Below are positions 24,880 through 35,440 of a stretch of 64,000 bases of DNA, piece by piece. The notes below the pieces were generated by a model that worked only from the letters and a program-made list of their open reading frames with translations, was not told where the DNA came from and ran no database searches. Numbering within the stretch: position 1 is the first letter of the stretch; every line of letters starts with the position of its first letter. This DNA is from Odobenus rosmarus divergens (lineage: Eukaryota; Chordata; Mammalia; Carnivora; Odobenidae): assembly GCF_000321225.1 (NCBI RefSeq), contig NW_004450397.1:2412429-2476428 (forward strand), given 5' to 3'. The position numbers and the translations under genes were made by a program.

Positions 24880-25010
24880 TTCATCATCTGTTGATTTAAC
24901 AAATATCTTTTGAGTTCTACCAAGCTCCTGCGTTGCGATAGGCACTGCATCTGCCTCACTGGCTAATGGGAGCATAGTGAAGCTGTCCTTTCACTACCAA
25001 GAATCTCTCA
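24880..25010 (+). repeat. L2/MIR-type relic
   Basis: AACAAATATCTTTTGAGTTC, then GATAGGCACTGCATCTGCC: degraded gagcacctactatgtgcc-type wording. Confidence 0.45.
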
Positions 25011-26024
25011 GTTGTCAAATCTAAACACAAACTTACTGCTACCGCTTAATAAGTCATTAAATTTGTTTTACTGTAATGTATACTTTGTCCTGACTTTTAA
25101 GTGCCTTGGGAAATGTAGAAATTTGCCTAAATGATGTTACTCAAAATTGTTTAAAAAGTATGTACTATTTACTAATAAATCATTTAATACAGTACTTGGT
25201 TCATTAAAAGCATTTAATAGGTATTGGCCCTTATTATTTTAATATTATCAAACTGATATGTATCAATCAGTTGGCAGCAGTGGAAGTTAAATGTAGAAAA
25301 TATTAAAACTAAACACTCATTTTCACCCCCCAAAATGATGGAACTAATTTTTAGTGTATTTCCTCACATTTTAATATTTAGTGATATAAACCACACTTTA
25401 TTATAACCTCCCTTTAGTGAGTGAGAAGGGCCTCCAAATTAAGTTACCATTATAATTTATCTATTCTGTTCTCAAAGTTGAAAAAAAAAAAGATTTCATT
25501 CTGTCATCTCTGAAAGATATTTGAAAACCCTTATATCTGGAAAGGGTTTTTTCTAATTTCTAGCATTAATATTTCCTGCTAATACTGAGAACTGGTCTTT
25601 TCTGAAAATTAAATTCACTGATTCTTCACAATTCTTACAATACATGTTTACGTATTTGAAAACATTCCAAGTTCTCCATGTTCCTTTTAAGTCATAAAAA
25701 AGATTAAACATCCCATTTATTAGACTGGGGACAAGGTTGTATTGCTTTGCCAGTGACAACTCTTAAAGTATTTTAAAACTGATGGCATTTGTTGCATTAC
25801 TGACTTGTTTAGGGAAAAACAAAGAGTCCCCTTGGACTGTAATACAAAATGCACATTTTTTTCCCCAGAAAGGATAGAAATCAAGAAGTAAATGAGAAAA
25901 AAAAATCATGTTATCTAGTTCAAAAGGATAAGCATAATTGTACAATAATCAAGTTATTATTTTTAACATTTTAGAATATTTAGGAAAAAAGCAAGAGGAT
26001 GCTTTTTGACTTGAAATTAAAAAT
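25011..26024. other. AT-rich intron, no firm feature
   Basis: ACAGTACTTGGTTCATTAAA near 25190 may be a MIR tail; otherwise nothing recognised. Confidence 0.45.
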
Positions 26025-26034
26025 AACTAAGCTC

Positions 26035-26240
26035 GGGGCGCCTGGGTGGCTCAGATGGTTGAGCATCTGCCTTCGGCTCAGGTCATGATCCCAGAGTCCT
26101 GGGATCGAGCCCCACATCGGGCTCCTGGCTCGGCAAGGAGCCTGCTTCTCCCTCTGCCTCTGCCTCTCGCCCTGCTCATGCTTTCTCTCTCTATCTCTGT
26201 GTCTCAAATGAATAAGTAAAATCTTAAAAAAAAAAAAAAA
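26035..26240 (+). mobile_element. CAN SINE
   Basis: Head GGGGCGCCTGGGTGGCTCAG, tail CAAATGAATAAGTAAAATC plus poly-A to 26240. Approximate target copies AACTAAGCT and AATTAAGCT. Confidence 0.95.
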
Positions 26241-26399
26241 TTAAGCTGGAGCTGAAAGGGAAACTGTATATCTAATTGGAAACAATATAAAGTATAATCA
26301 CATCATAAACGTTATGTATGAGCGTGATATGGCCAATATTCATTTTCAGCTGGACAACAAAATTAAATGATACTATGATAAGAATGAGTAAAGATTATG

Positions 26400-26500
26400 A
26401 GCTGCTAGACAGCAGAGACCCCTTTTACTCATCACTATATCCCAGTTTCTGACGTGAAGTGGATGCTCAATAAACATTTCCTGAGAAACCAGCAGAAAGG
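26400..26500 (-). repeat. L2 3' terminal relic in antisense
   Basis: CATCACTATATCCCAGTTTC then GGATGCTCAATAAACATTTC, the usual reverse-strand L2 end wording. Confidence 0.5.
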
Positions 26501-27224
26501 GTATAGACAGACCTTGAGCCTCAAACTGATGGACCTGAGCTGGTACTTCTATACTGAGCAAATATCCGCCCCTATTCCCATTACACTTGAATCCATCCAT
26601 GATTCCTTTTGTTTTCCATCCCCTTTAGCCACTTATCTTCTTCCTTATCCCATTGCACATTACCAAAATAGCCCCAAATATTTCTAATAATTTTGTCTCA
26701 CAGATCACAATATGTACTGCTTCCTTGCCATAGATTTCACTTGGCCCCCGTTCTTCTCCCACCATGATAAAAACTCTTCTTTCTTTGTGTATATTTGTTT
26801 TCCTACCTCTGTTTTATTTTTACTGTATCTGAAGTATATAAATCATCAGTGCTAACAAACTGCAAGCATATAGAGTGAGGTGCACTTTTAGTGCAATGTT
26901 CTCATGTATGTAGTTTTATGTGTAGATCACATATATCATAAACATTATATATATGTGTGTATATATTAGAGAGAGAGAGAGGAATTACGTGGGTATGTAC
27001 CTTTTTATTTTATTATATATTCTCATATAATTAAAATAATCAAAATGATTTCCTGAAAAATCATCTTCCAAAATTTAGTATAGGATTTTATGTATATGTA
27101 AATTATCATTTTATAACAATTTTATGTCCAAGACAAAAATACAATGAACACTTTAGTTTAGAAAAGTGCATTCTCATGGATTTAATAAAACTGTAACACA
27201 AATCTTCCTTGTTGACTAAGTTAC
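26501..27224. other. AT-rich intron, no firm feature
   Basis: A short TATG/GAGA simple tract at 26945-26985. No exon recognised before the SPAG16 acceptor region. Confidence 0.5.
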
Positions 27225-27274
27225 TATATATATATTTATAGATATGTAATATATATATGTGTGTATGTATATAA
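27225..27274 (+). repeat. AT/TG-rich simple repeat just upstream of the SPAG16 acceptor
   Basis: TATATATATATTTATAG followed by ATATATATATGTGTGTATGT; ends within about 25 bases of the acceptor AG. Confidence 0.8.
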
Positions 27275-27297
27275 TTTCTTTTTTAAATACTTTAAAG
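27271..27297 (+). other. splice acceptor region of the SPAG16 exon
   Basis: The acceptor ends TTTAAAG|GGT with AG at 27296-27297. The pyrimidine tract (TTTCTTTTTT, about 27275-27284) is short and separated from the AG by the A-rich stretch AAATACTTTAAAG, so it is weak by vertebrate standards. It is the only nearby AG that keeps the SPAG16 frame starting at GHMIA. An AT/TG-rich repeat lies directly upstream. Confidence 0.8.
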
Positions 27298-27424
27298 GGT
27301 CACATGATAGCATCCTGTGATGCTTGTGGAGTAACAAAACTATGGGACTTTCGGAAGCTCTCACCAGTTGTGTCCATTGATATAGGTCCAAGTCCTGGCA
27401 ATGAGGTGAACTTTGATTCATCAG
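27298..27424 (+). CDS. SPAG16: SPAG16 internal coding exon (WD40 repeat segment)
   Basis: A 127-bp exon encoding 42 whole codons plus the first base of a Gly codon (starts in phase 0, ends in phase 1). The peptide starts GHMIASCDACGVTKLWDFRK and ends GPSPGNEVNFDSS before the split Gly; the LWD at exon residues 15-17 is the end of a WD40 blade, and the following residues start the next blade. I recognise it as the C-terminal WD40 domain of SPAG16, homologue of Chlamydomonas PF20, which sits in the C1-C2 bridge of the axonemal central pair and is needed for sperm motility. The long form and the short testis nuclear form share this C-terminal domain, so the exon should be in both. It is flanked by AG at 27296-27297 and GT at 27425-27426, and has no internal stop. 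Reading through the donor hits a stop at 27442-27444, so the frame ends with the exon as expected. The exon number is not determinable here. Family identification is from recall, not a database search. Confidence 0.9.
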
Positions 27425-27430
27425 GTAGGA
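27422..27430 (+). other. splice donor of the SPAG16 exon
   Basis: CAG|GTAGGA: GT at 27425-27426, with good exon CAG and intron GTAGG matches to the U1 consensus. It splits a Gly codon after its first base. No better in-frame donor is visible before the stop at 27442. Confidence 0.8.
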
Positions 27431-27444
27431 TCTTTTTTGTTTAA

Positions 27445-28659
27445 CGTTTGTGACCAAGCTAACAACTTTAACATTTGTTCTGAAACTCTTTTCTGTTTCC
27501 ACTTTAATTTTACTGTGTTTCCCCCTATGTAAATTTTTGTTCTAATATTATATTCGAATATATTTTATTTTACATTATATTTCTTATTATGTCACATTAT
27601 GAAGACATTATATTTATCATATATATAAAGGAAGAGATAATAGAGGAGATAAGTGTGTAATGATATAGATAACACAAATTCCTAGCAGTGTCATGAAAAA
27701 TTTGGAGTCTATATCCTTTAGAATCACCATCCAAGGTAAGTAAATTGGGTTTTTTGAAGGCAAAATGGCTAAGAGTAGTTTGGCAAAACTTAAAATACAT
27801 TTTAAATGGAATATTTTAGTCTTATAATTAATAAATTATTGTTTATCTCTTAATTTTATAATTAATTCAAGATGTACATTCATCTTATTGTTGCATTCAT
27901 GTGCAACAATAATTATAACTGATAATTTTAATATTATTTCATTATGTTTAGCATTTTTCTGTAGTAATATAAACACTGTCAAACAGATAAAATATTTTAC
28001 ACTTGCTGTTAATGAATAGTGTAGCAACATACAGTGTTTCCAGTTATCTATTTAAAAGATTAAAATTACAGTTACAGCTGTATATTTAATGAGAGTTTAT
28101 GCTAGATAATGTGTATCTATTATTAGATAATATAACTTTCCTTTGCTAGCATCGTACATGTTTTAAACCTTGTTAAATTTTGTGAGTTTTTTAAATCTTT
28201 GATATTTATTTATAGTAGATCAAAGTTATAGAAATGGTCATTTTAGATGAAGAAATAAAGATAAAATACATATAAGGGAAATAATAATGTTTTATTTAAA
28301 AATTGTACATACTAATTCAATAGTCCAGAAGTATATATATACTAGGAGCAATTCTATAGATATAAGATAATTGTGTGTTTTTTTTTAGGACTGGTTTCAT
28401 AGGACTGGTTTCATGTCATCACATATCTAAAATTTAAAATTCAGTGAAGTTTGTCTTTTTAACAGACTTTTAAGTTGTGTTCCCATTACATATTGGTATA
28501 TGAACCATACTAATAATACTGGCTTCTTTAAAAATGTTTTTAGTAATGTTCTTGACATTAAACCATTTATGGTCTGCCAGAATTAAAAAAAAAGAAAATA
28601 TTGTATAGCATAAAACATCCCAACTATGAGAATTTCATTTTATAATGTGAAGGCCTATT
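27445..28659. other. AT-rich intron, no firm feature
   Basis: It includes an 11-bp-stem hairpin (27885-27895 with 27902-27912) and a 14-bp tandem duplication AGGACTGGTTTCAT near 28388. No repeat family or exon recognised. Confidence 0.5.
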
Positions 28660-28673
28660 AAGATTTCAATTTA

Positions 28674-28882
28674 GGAGTGGCTGGGTGGCTCAGTAAGTTA
28701 AGCATCTGCCTTCGGTTCAGGTCATGATCCCAGAGTCCTGGGGTCAAGCCCAGCATCGCACTGGGCTCCCCGCTCAGCAGGGAGCCTGCTTCTCCAGCTC
28801 CCTCTCCAGGTCCCCCTGCTTGTGTTCTCTGGCTCTCTCTCTCTTTTTCTCAGTCAAATAAATAAATGAAATCTTAAAAAAA
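28674..28882 (+). mobile_element. CAN SINE
   Basis: Head GGAGTGGCTGGGTGGCTCAG, tail AAATAAATAAATGAAATC. Target copies AAGATTTCAATTTA (28660-28673) and AAGATTTCCATTTA (28883-28896). Confidence 0.95.
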
Positions 28883-29025
28883 AAGATTTCCATTTATATT
28901 TACCAATATACTGAATCTGCATTGACATCATAGTTCTAAAGGAACTTAGTTTTATTACATATGTTTAACAAATAAAAATTTACTGGTCAAAAAAAAACAA
29001 CTTTGCTGGTCATGTACTTTGATGT

Positions 29026-29112
29026 GAAATATCTATCTATATATCTGTACATAGATATATAAATATATAGACATATATGTATATAAATATATATATGTAT
29101 GTATATAATACT
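29026..29112. repeat. AT-rich simple repeat
   Basis: Repeating TATATCTG/TATATAAATATATA/TATGTATA motifs. Confidence 0.8.
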
Positions 29113-29218
29113 ATTATTTTCAATGACAACCAGCTTCTACTTTAAGACATCCCCCCTGCCACCACAGGTTCACCAATTAAAGTTAGTTAAATTAAAAAAA
29201 AACAAAACAAAACACCTA

Positions 29219-29439
29219 TGGGGTGCCTGCGCAGCTCAGTTGGTTGAGTGTTCTACTCTTGGTTTTGGTTCAGGTCATGATTTCAGCATCCTGAGATGGA
29301 GCCCCTTGTGGGGCTTTGCACTCAGCGGGGAGTCTGTTTGAGATTCTCTCCCTCTCCCCTTGCCCCTCTCCCCCACTCACAGGTACACATGCACTCTCTC
29401 TCTCTCAAATAAATAAATAAATAAATATTTAAAAAAAAC
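29219..29439 (+). mobile_element. older CAN SINE
   Basis: Head GGGGTGCCTGCGCAGCTCAG, tail AAATAAATAAATAAATAAAT. Target copies not clear. Confidence 0.9.
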
Positions 29440-32400
29440 AGTTTTAATAAACATTTTTACATCCTTAAGTCCCTTTTTATTATCATGAGCTACAATTCAA
29501 GTGTTCATGTCCTTGAATTTTGAATTACAAAATTCAAAAATTTTGGCTGTACTTGCTAATAATAGAAGTTAAAGAGTACTTTGAAATGCTGTACAACTAA
29601 TAAGAGATATGTATTTTACTGTAATTAACTGTGTTGCTACTTGCTTTCTACTGTCCTTGTCATCAGCCCAAATCTCTTTTCTATGCATAGTCAGGCAAAC
29701 CTAATTTAAAATTACCTTCATACAAATCAATATCATCTTAAAGTCCTTGGTACAACAAACCTAGTTTTTCTCTATGTGACTGCTATACTCTTGATTATAC
29801 ATTCATATTAAGAAAAGCATAAGAATCAAGGGCAGAACAATGAGAAACATAAAAGACAGAAAGTGTAAACTAGGGACGGACCCTGTTAATGAAAACCCTT
29901 ATCAGTTTGAGGGAACATAATTTCAACCTGACCTTCCCATCCCTTTGACCCTTTCTTCAAGGAACATACTACAATTAATTTTAATTCTGATGTGTTTGAG
30001 AAATTAATGTCATAAGCCTTTTTCTCATTGAATAATAGGAAATTTGTGCTTCTGTAGAGGAGAAGTCTTCAGTGACTTTTCATTTAAAAAGGTTGAAATA
30101 TATCAAAAGTTGATATAAATATATCAAAAGGAACTAGGGAGAACAAACAAAGCTCTCAGTCTGAGGATCTGAACAGAAAGGTGAAAATCATAAAGTAAAA
30201 TGCCAGAAGTTATGTTGGTAAAAAGAGAGTAGAGAATAGTGAAGTTAAGAGCAAAACAAAATCAAAATAAGGATAAGGACACATAGTGTCTCATATGAAT
30301 TTATTCAAGAAAAGATTAAACAAAAAGTATAAAAGCATATCATAAAAATATTTGGACTATGAGGATAAAATCAAATCTAACTTAATAAGCTCAAAATACA
30401 CATTAATTTGACATACTTTTATCTATTCCCAGCAGCTAGCAAATAAAAACATATATAATACAATTATTTTCCACAAAAAAACAAGAGTATATTGACACTA
30501 TTGACAGCAATTAACATTTATCGAGGCTCATGTTAGGTAGGTTATGCCAAATCATGTTTTTAAGTTGAAATTCTGTAACAGAATTAAATCATGCAATTAT
30601 ATACAGTTAGGACTCAACTAGTGTGAGATAAGCTCTGGTCTGCTATCTCAGCTATGTTCTTGGACCTAAGGAAAAGATATTGAAAACATACATGTAATGT
30701 CATCATAATATCATAAAATAAATGTAGAAGTATTGATAGCATTCTGTTCTGTGATATTTAATACGAGGAATGTGAGTAGTTGTTAGATATTCTAAATAAT
30801 CATCATAGAAACAAAAATTTCTAATCATATTTCTTGTCTCTGGATCAGTTTAATTGAAAGGTATCTTGAGATCGTGAGGTGTGCTGTTTAAAAAGAACTG
30901 TTTCCATATACAATGACGTATCTTTATAAATAAGGAATTTCTTGTCATTGCAAATCCAACACCATATAGAAATAAATTAGAGTAGAGGTCACTGAAAGGC
31001 TGAAACTGTTGTCCGTAACATTTGATTTCAAATTTTTATGTATATCAAAATTGCCTCATGATTTATTAACCTCATAAGTAAATATTTTCATTTTGAATTT
31101 ATAAAAGTAAATATGTACCATGAAATAGCACTTTCTCTATTTTAAAATTGAGATTCCTCATAGTGTATCATTTAAAAAACATATCTTTGATAAAAATATT
31201 TGAAAACCAGTCATGTAGGAAAAGAATATAGACTATAATTCAGACCCTTAGTTCTTCACCACCTTTTAGGTGTTAAGCAAATTATTTAATTTCCTTGAAC
31301 ATAGTGTCCAAAATAATGGAGGAAATACTTGTCTTACAGTGTTCTAATGTGTTTCAAAGGGATAATGTATATCCTATAATGAGGAAATCCTAGTCTAGTC
31401 ACCTATCATGTTTTATCTTAGATGGGAGAGGTTTAGAAGTCGTCCCATTTTAGGGGTAAGAAAAATGTGTGAACACACTGGTGTGCAAGTAAGATGCCTA
31501 AGGCTGTGTGCTACTGTAGGCAGTTTGTAGTGAAAGTGTAAACACCAGTGAATGCTAAAAGAAACAAGTGCCAAAAACGCCTTTTCATGTAATATTAAAA
31601 ATAATTTAAATGGTTAAGAAGTGAAGTTATATGAAATATTGTATATACATATAATTAAAACCAAAAGATTTAAAGATGTATGACTCATCATTTAGAATTT
31701 AGCTTTTCTGCTGCTGTAAGAAATCAGCTTCTCACACATTTAAAAGAGGAATTGTATGTGGCACAGTATTATTTACATAATGTTTTGTTTGCAAATATAT
31801 TTCTTGTGACATACACAGATTATCTGTGTTTATAGATACATACATATATTGGTATTTGTAAAGGAATAAGTGTTCCTTTCTCATTAAACTGAGAGCATCC
31901 TGGTAATATAATGCTACATATTTTGGTGAATATTCACTATCTAAATAATATCTCTCTTGGCATATTCAAATACCATTTGTTTTACCATTCAAAAATTTAT
32001 TACTATTTCAGAAAATGTTAAATGGGATTGTGTAGTGAAAGTAATAAAAATGAAATGTAAGAGTTTATACATAAACTTGTCCACATCTCTCATTTCATCA
32101 TGTTTTTATGTAGTTTAGCAATATTTTTCTCTCCTTTGTAAAAGATAATTCCAGTACATTTGCAAAAAAGTCACATCCCTAGAAAATGCAGGAGCTGAAG
32201 TTTAAGCCAGCTGGGGACTTTCCAGTAGGAAGCTTATCAGTATCACATCATCAAAATGGGCAAGGTTTCTCACCATTTGGAGACAATCCTAAATACTCTC
32301 CATAAGCAGAACCACAATATAAATGCTAAAATAGAAAAAATGACCCTACTGGAAAATATGAAAAGCATCAGATCTGTCTGAAATTTTTCAAACATAATAA

Positions 32401-32517
32401 AATAACCTCAAAATCTTTGCTTCACATTGGATTTATCCATTTCTTTTAGTAAAAGCTATAGTTCATTTGTTCTGTATTTAAAAAACAGATTGTGGTTAAT
32501 TTCTTCTGATGAAAGCG
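29440..32517. other. long AT-rich intron block with no young repeats
   Basis: About 3 kb with no CAN SINE. A MIR-like trace near 31240-31320 (TAAGCAAATTATTTAATTTC) is weak. No exon with splice sites recognised. Confidence 0.5.
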
Positions 32518-32663
32518 GTGTAGCCTAATGGAGAAAAAACTCATATGGAAGTTAGAAGCCCTGGTTTTGAATTTTGTCTCCACTCCTTACTAGCTGAATG
32601 GTGTTGGTGAGATTTCTTAATATTTCTGAGCCTCAGTTTCCTTGTATGTGAAATATTAAAAAC
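32518..32663 (+). repeat. MIR relic
   Basis: GGTGTAGCCTAATGGAGAAA, CCCTGGTTTTGAATTTTGTC, TGAGCCTCAGTTTCCTTGTA: nearly complete MIR order. Confidence 0.75.
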
Positions 32664-33125
32664 CTATTGGGACTTCCACTTCAAGCCAAGATGGAGTAAC
32701 AAGGAACAGATTACCTTACCCACCTGAAACAACTAAAATATATGAAACAATGGTTTTCAGACATGGAATATTGAGCAGTGAAAGAGAATAATACCTGAGA
32801 GAGGGAAAGTAAATAAGATGAACCCTATGCCTGCCCCCAGAACACTCACGGACCAATAGAAACCAAAGTGAAACCTGGCAGTCTTTCAGAGTCGAGGAAA
32901 CAGCGCGGGCAGTTGAGGGAGGCCAAGCCAGCTCAACTCTGCAGCACAGAGAGAGGGTTCTGGAAATTTGCAGAAGATCCCCTCCAGTCTTTAGCTAAGT
33001 AAGGATCAATACCTGACAGACTAAGGTCAGGGGAACATCTAACTGAATACTTAACAGGAAAAATTCAGAGATCATCCAAGGCTAGGAATCATTTGTATAT
33101 CCACCAAACAAACTGGAACAACCTT
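32664..33125 (+). repeat. probable old L1 5' UTR fragment
   Basis: CAAGCCAAGATGGAGTAACA at the left resembles the start of older L1 leaders, followed by a GC-richer leader-like region (GGAAACAGCGCGGGCAG). The family is recalled, not searched. Confidence 0.45.
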
Positions 33126-33149
33126 GCAATTCAGAAGAACAGTAGGTAG

Positions 33150-33367
33150 AGCAGAGATTGGCGAACTCCTGCCCATGGGCCAGATTGACCTGTATTTATA
33201 TACAGTTTTAATGGAACACAGCCACACCCACTTATTTACATATTGTCTAAGGCCGCTTCCGCACTACCAGATCAGAGTTGAGTATTTGCAACAGAGACCA
33301 TATGGCCTAGGAAGCCTAAGATATTTAATATATAGTCCTTTACAGAAAAAAAATTGCTGTACTAGAG
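33150..33367 (+). repeat. hAT-type DNA transposon relic
   Basis: GAGATTGGCGAACTCCTGCC, TAATGGAACACAGCCACACC, GTATTTGCAACAGAGACCAT, AGTCCTTTACAGAAAAAAAA TTGCTG. These match the layout of a common mammalian non-autonomous hAT element with terminal inverted repeats. The 86-codon frame at 33124-33384 is inside it and is not a gene. Confidence 0.7.
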
Positions 33368-33459
33368 TGGTTAGAAGGGTATGACCTCAGTAGTGAGGCA
33401 ACATCAGCCCACACCTCTGGTTCTAGTCCCTTCGCCAATGTTTTTGAACCCTCTGAGTT

Positions 33460-33665
33460 AGCTCATATAAAGACCTGTTTAATCTTCTCTAAACTCAATG
33501 AAATTGTTTCAGTTGTCGCTTTTTTACTGATGAGAAAACTAGGACATAAAGAAGTTAAGAACAAGCCCAGTGACACCTAGCTGATCAAATGTGGCATCAG
33601 AGTTAATATCTTGCAAGTCTAATTCCAGAAACTAAAATTTAAACTTTCTATTATTCTGCCTTTCA
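33460..33665 (-). repeat. MIR relic in antisense
   Basis: TTTTACTGATGAGAAAACTA, AAGAAGTTAAGAACAAGCCC, CACCTAGCTGATCAAATGTG, AATTCCAGA: reverse MIR core landmarks in order. Confidence 0.7.
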
Positions 33666-33838
33666 TTTTACTAATAATATTAATTTCATACTGATATATG
33701 ACATTGTTAGAGAAATGATTCATTTGCTATGAATATTGAAATAATTCCAGTGATGACCACTTAGCAGTGTTTGACTCAAAGCTGACTAAGGCACAGAATC
33801 CTGTCACTGGTTGTAAATTTGTGGTCTCTGAAAGAAAA

Positions 33839-33865
33839 ACCACCACCACCACCACCACCACCACC
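33839..33865 (+). repeat. (ACC)9 microsatellite
   Basis: Nine ACC units. They give Thr runs on + and Val runs on - in the overlapping frames, which are repeat artefacts. Confidence 0.95.
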
Positions 33866-34444
33866 ACAACAGGAATCTCCCCAGAAAAACAACCTAGTAG
33901 TAATAACCTAATAATAATCTGCCAGGTTCCTGATGTGTCTTCTGCACAAGGGGGTATTTTAAGTGCCTGTATCTTCCTAATGGGGACTAGAACTCCAAAC
34001 CCACACTTCAATATAAATTCTTTTCAGAGAATCAGGCAGGGCTTGATTATGGGAGCACCTGCAGGACCTCTCTTTCTGCCATGTATTTAAATCCTGGCCT
34101 GATTAGAAACTGAAATAAGAATTGAAGAAAACAAGCTAGCTTGTTTTATCTCTAAGACACATGGCAGAGTTAACCTATGTTGTTCCTCCTAAGAGCAAGC
34201 CCATTCTACCACATAATTTTCCCAGTAAAGAAAGCCACAAGGAGAGAGGATAAATTATGAGAGAAGAGGTGACCAGATGACCCTACTAAATTATTTATAA
34301 TCCCATTATTTTCTCTCCTGCTTGCGTGGCTCTATTGTGTATATAAATCCATTTTGTGCATAAGTAGAATATGGGCCTCTCTGATACTGGAGAAAAGAAC
34401 TGGGAGAACCGAGGAAATCAGATAATGTATCTCCCTTGGAGACC

Positions 34445-34560
34445 CAAGTGGGTGATTAATGCCTGGAATGAAGTATACTGTACTCTGGGAACTGGGCAAG
34501 GTGCTTGTTCTTTTAATCATCACAACACTTTGAGTTTGGTTCCATTTCTCCTATTTTAAA
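34445..34560 (-). repeat. MIR/L2-type relic in antisense
   Basis: CTGGGCAAGGTGCTTGTTC then TTTTAATCATCACAACACTT: the tttaatcctcacaacaaccc landmark in degraded form. Confidence 0.5.
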
Positions 34561-35309
34561 GGGTTTTGAGAGCTTTATTTACCCATACCTATTAATAAAT
34601 ATACATGTTTGTACAGTCTTGTGAAAACCCAAATTGCATTTCATTCAATCTTTAGCTCTAGGAAATTGTAAATAAAAAATTTAGAGATTCATAGAGACTG
34701 GTTATACTTTATCTGTAAGGGAAAAAAAAGAAACCTATTTTTTTCTTTTTTTTTTAATGCTATTTCCTATATTAGAAGCAATTTTATTTACCCTATAGCA
34801 AGTATGGAAAATAACATGCTAATAAGTGGGAACACCTTGAAAACTTTAATTAAAGGCATATTGACAAAGATATATTAATTCATGGATAGCATTCATAGTT
34901 GTACAAATTGTTATGGCCATGAACTTGTTCTGATTGGTCTACCATCCACTCTGGCAATGCCATAGAAGTTGCTAAATTTAGATTATCATCCCCAAAATGG
35001 ACCATAAATTCTGAGAACTAAAATGCATTTGAATTACATAAATTACAACAGATTAATATAAATAAATGTTAGTGACTTTTTCAAAATATAGTAGAATTTA
35101 TATGTGTTACAAAGTCTTGTTCTTTCAGATTATGTTTGAAAGGTTGTATAATCTAATGACAACTTCATTGCACAAACTACAAAGCCTCCCTAATGGAATT
35201 GTACCCACAGTTTTAAAAATAATGTTTTCATATCACCAATACTCACCAATATCTGAATATGGACTGATTTTTAGAAACATCTAGAAATTATTGTCATCTT
35301 AGGAGTCAG
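34561..35309. other. AT-rich intron, no feature seen
   Basis: Nothing recognised. Confidence 0.5.
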
Positions 35310-35440
35310 AAAAGAGCATTTGAGTGAAGCACAAGATGAGGCTCTAAAAAAAATCATCTATGATTTGTAACCCGAAATTGAGCAGGACACTTAATCTCTG
35401 TTGACTTCAACTTTTGCCATCTCTAAAATGAGAGGTTTGG
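35310..35440 (+). repeat. MIR-like relic
   Basis: AGCAGGACACTTAATCTCTG and TTTTGCCATCTCTAAAATGA match the MIR core; the flanks are unclear. Confidence 0.5.

Noticed and set aside
27259..27297. ATG at 27259 as a start codon for the SPAG16 frame
   Set aside because: It is in the intron before the acceptor AG; the residues before GHMIA are translated AT/TG repeat and do not belong to the WD40 repeat.
33727..34090. Overlapping open frames with Thr or Val runs
   Set aside because: The runs come from the (ACC)9 microsatellite; the frames overlap on opposite strands and have no domain or splice signals.
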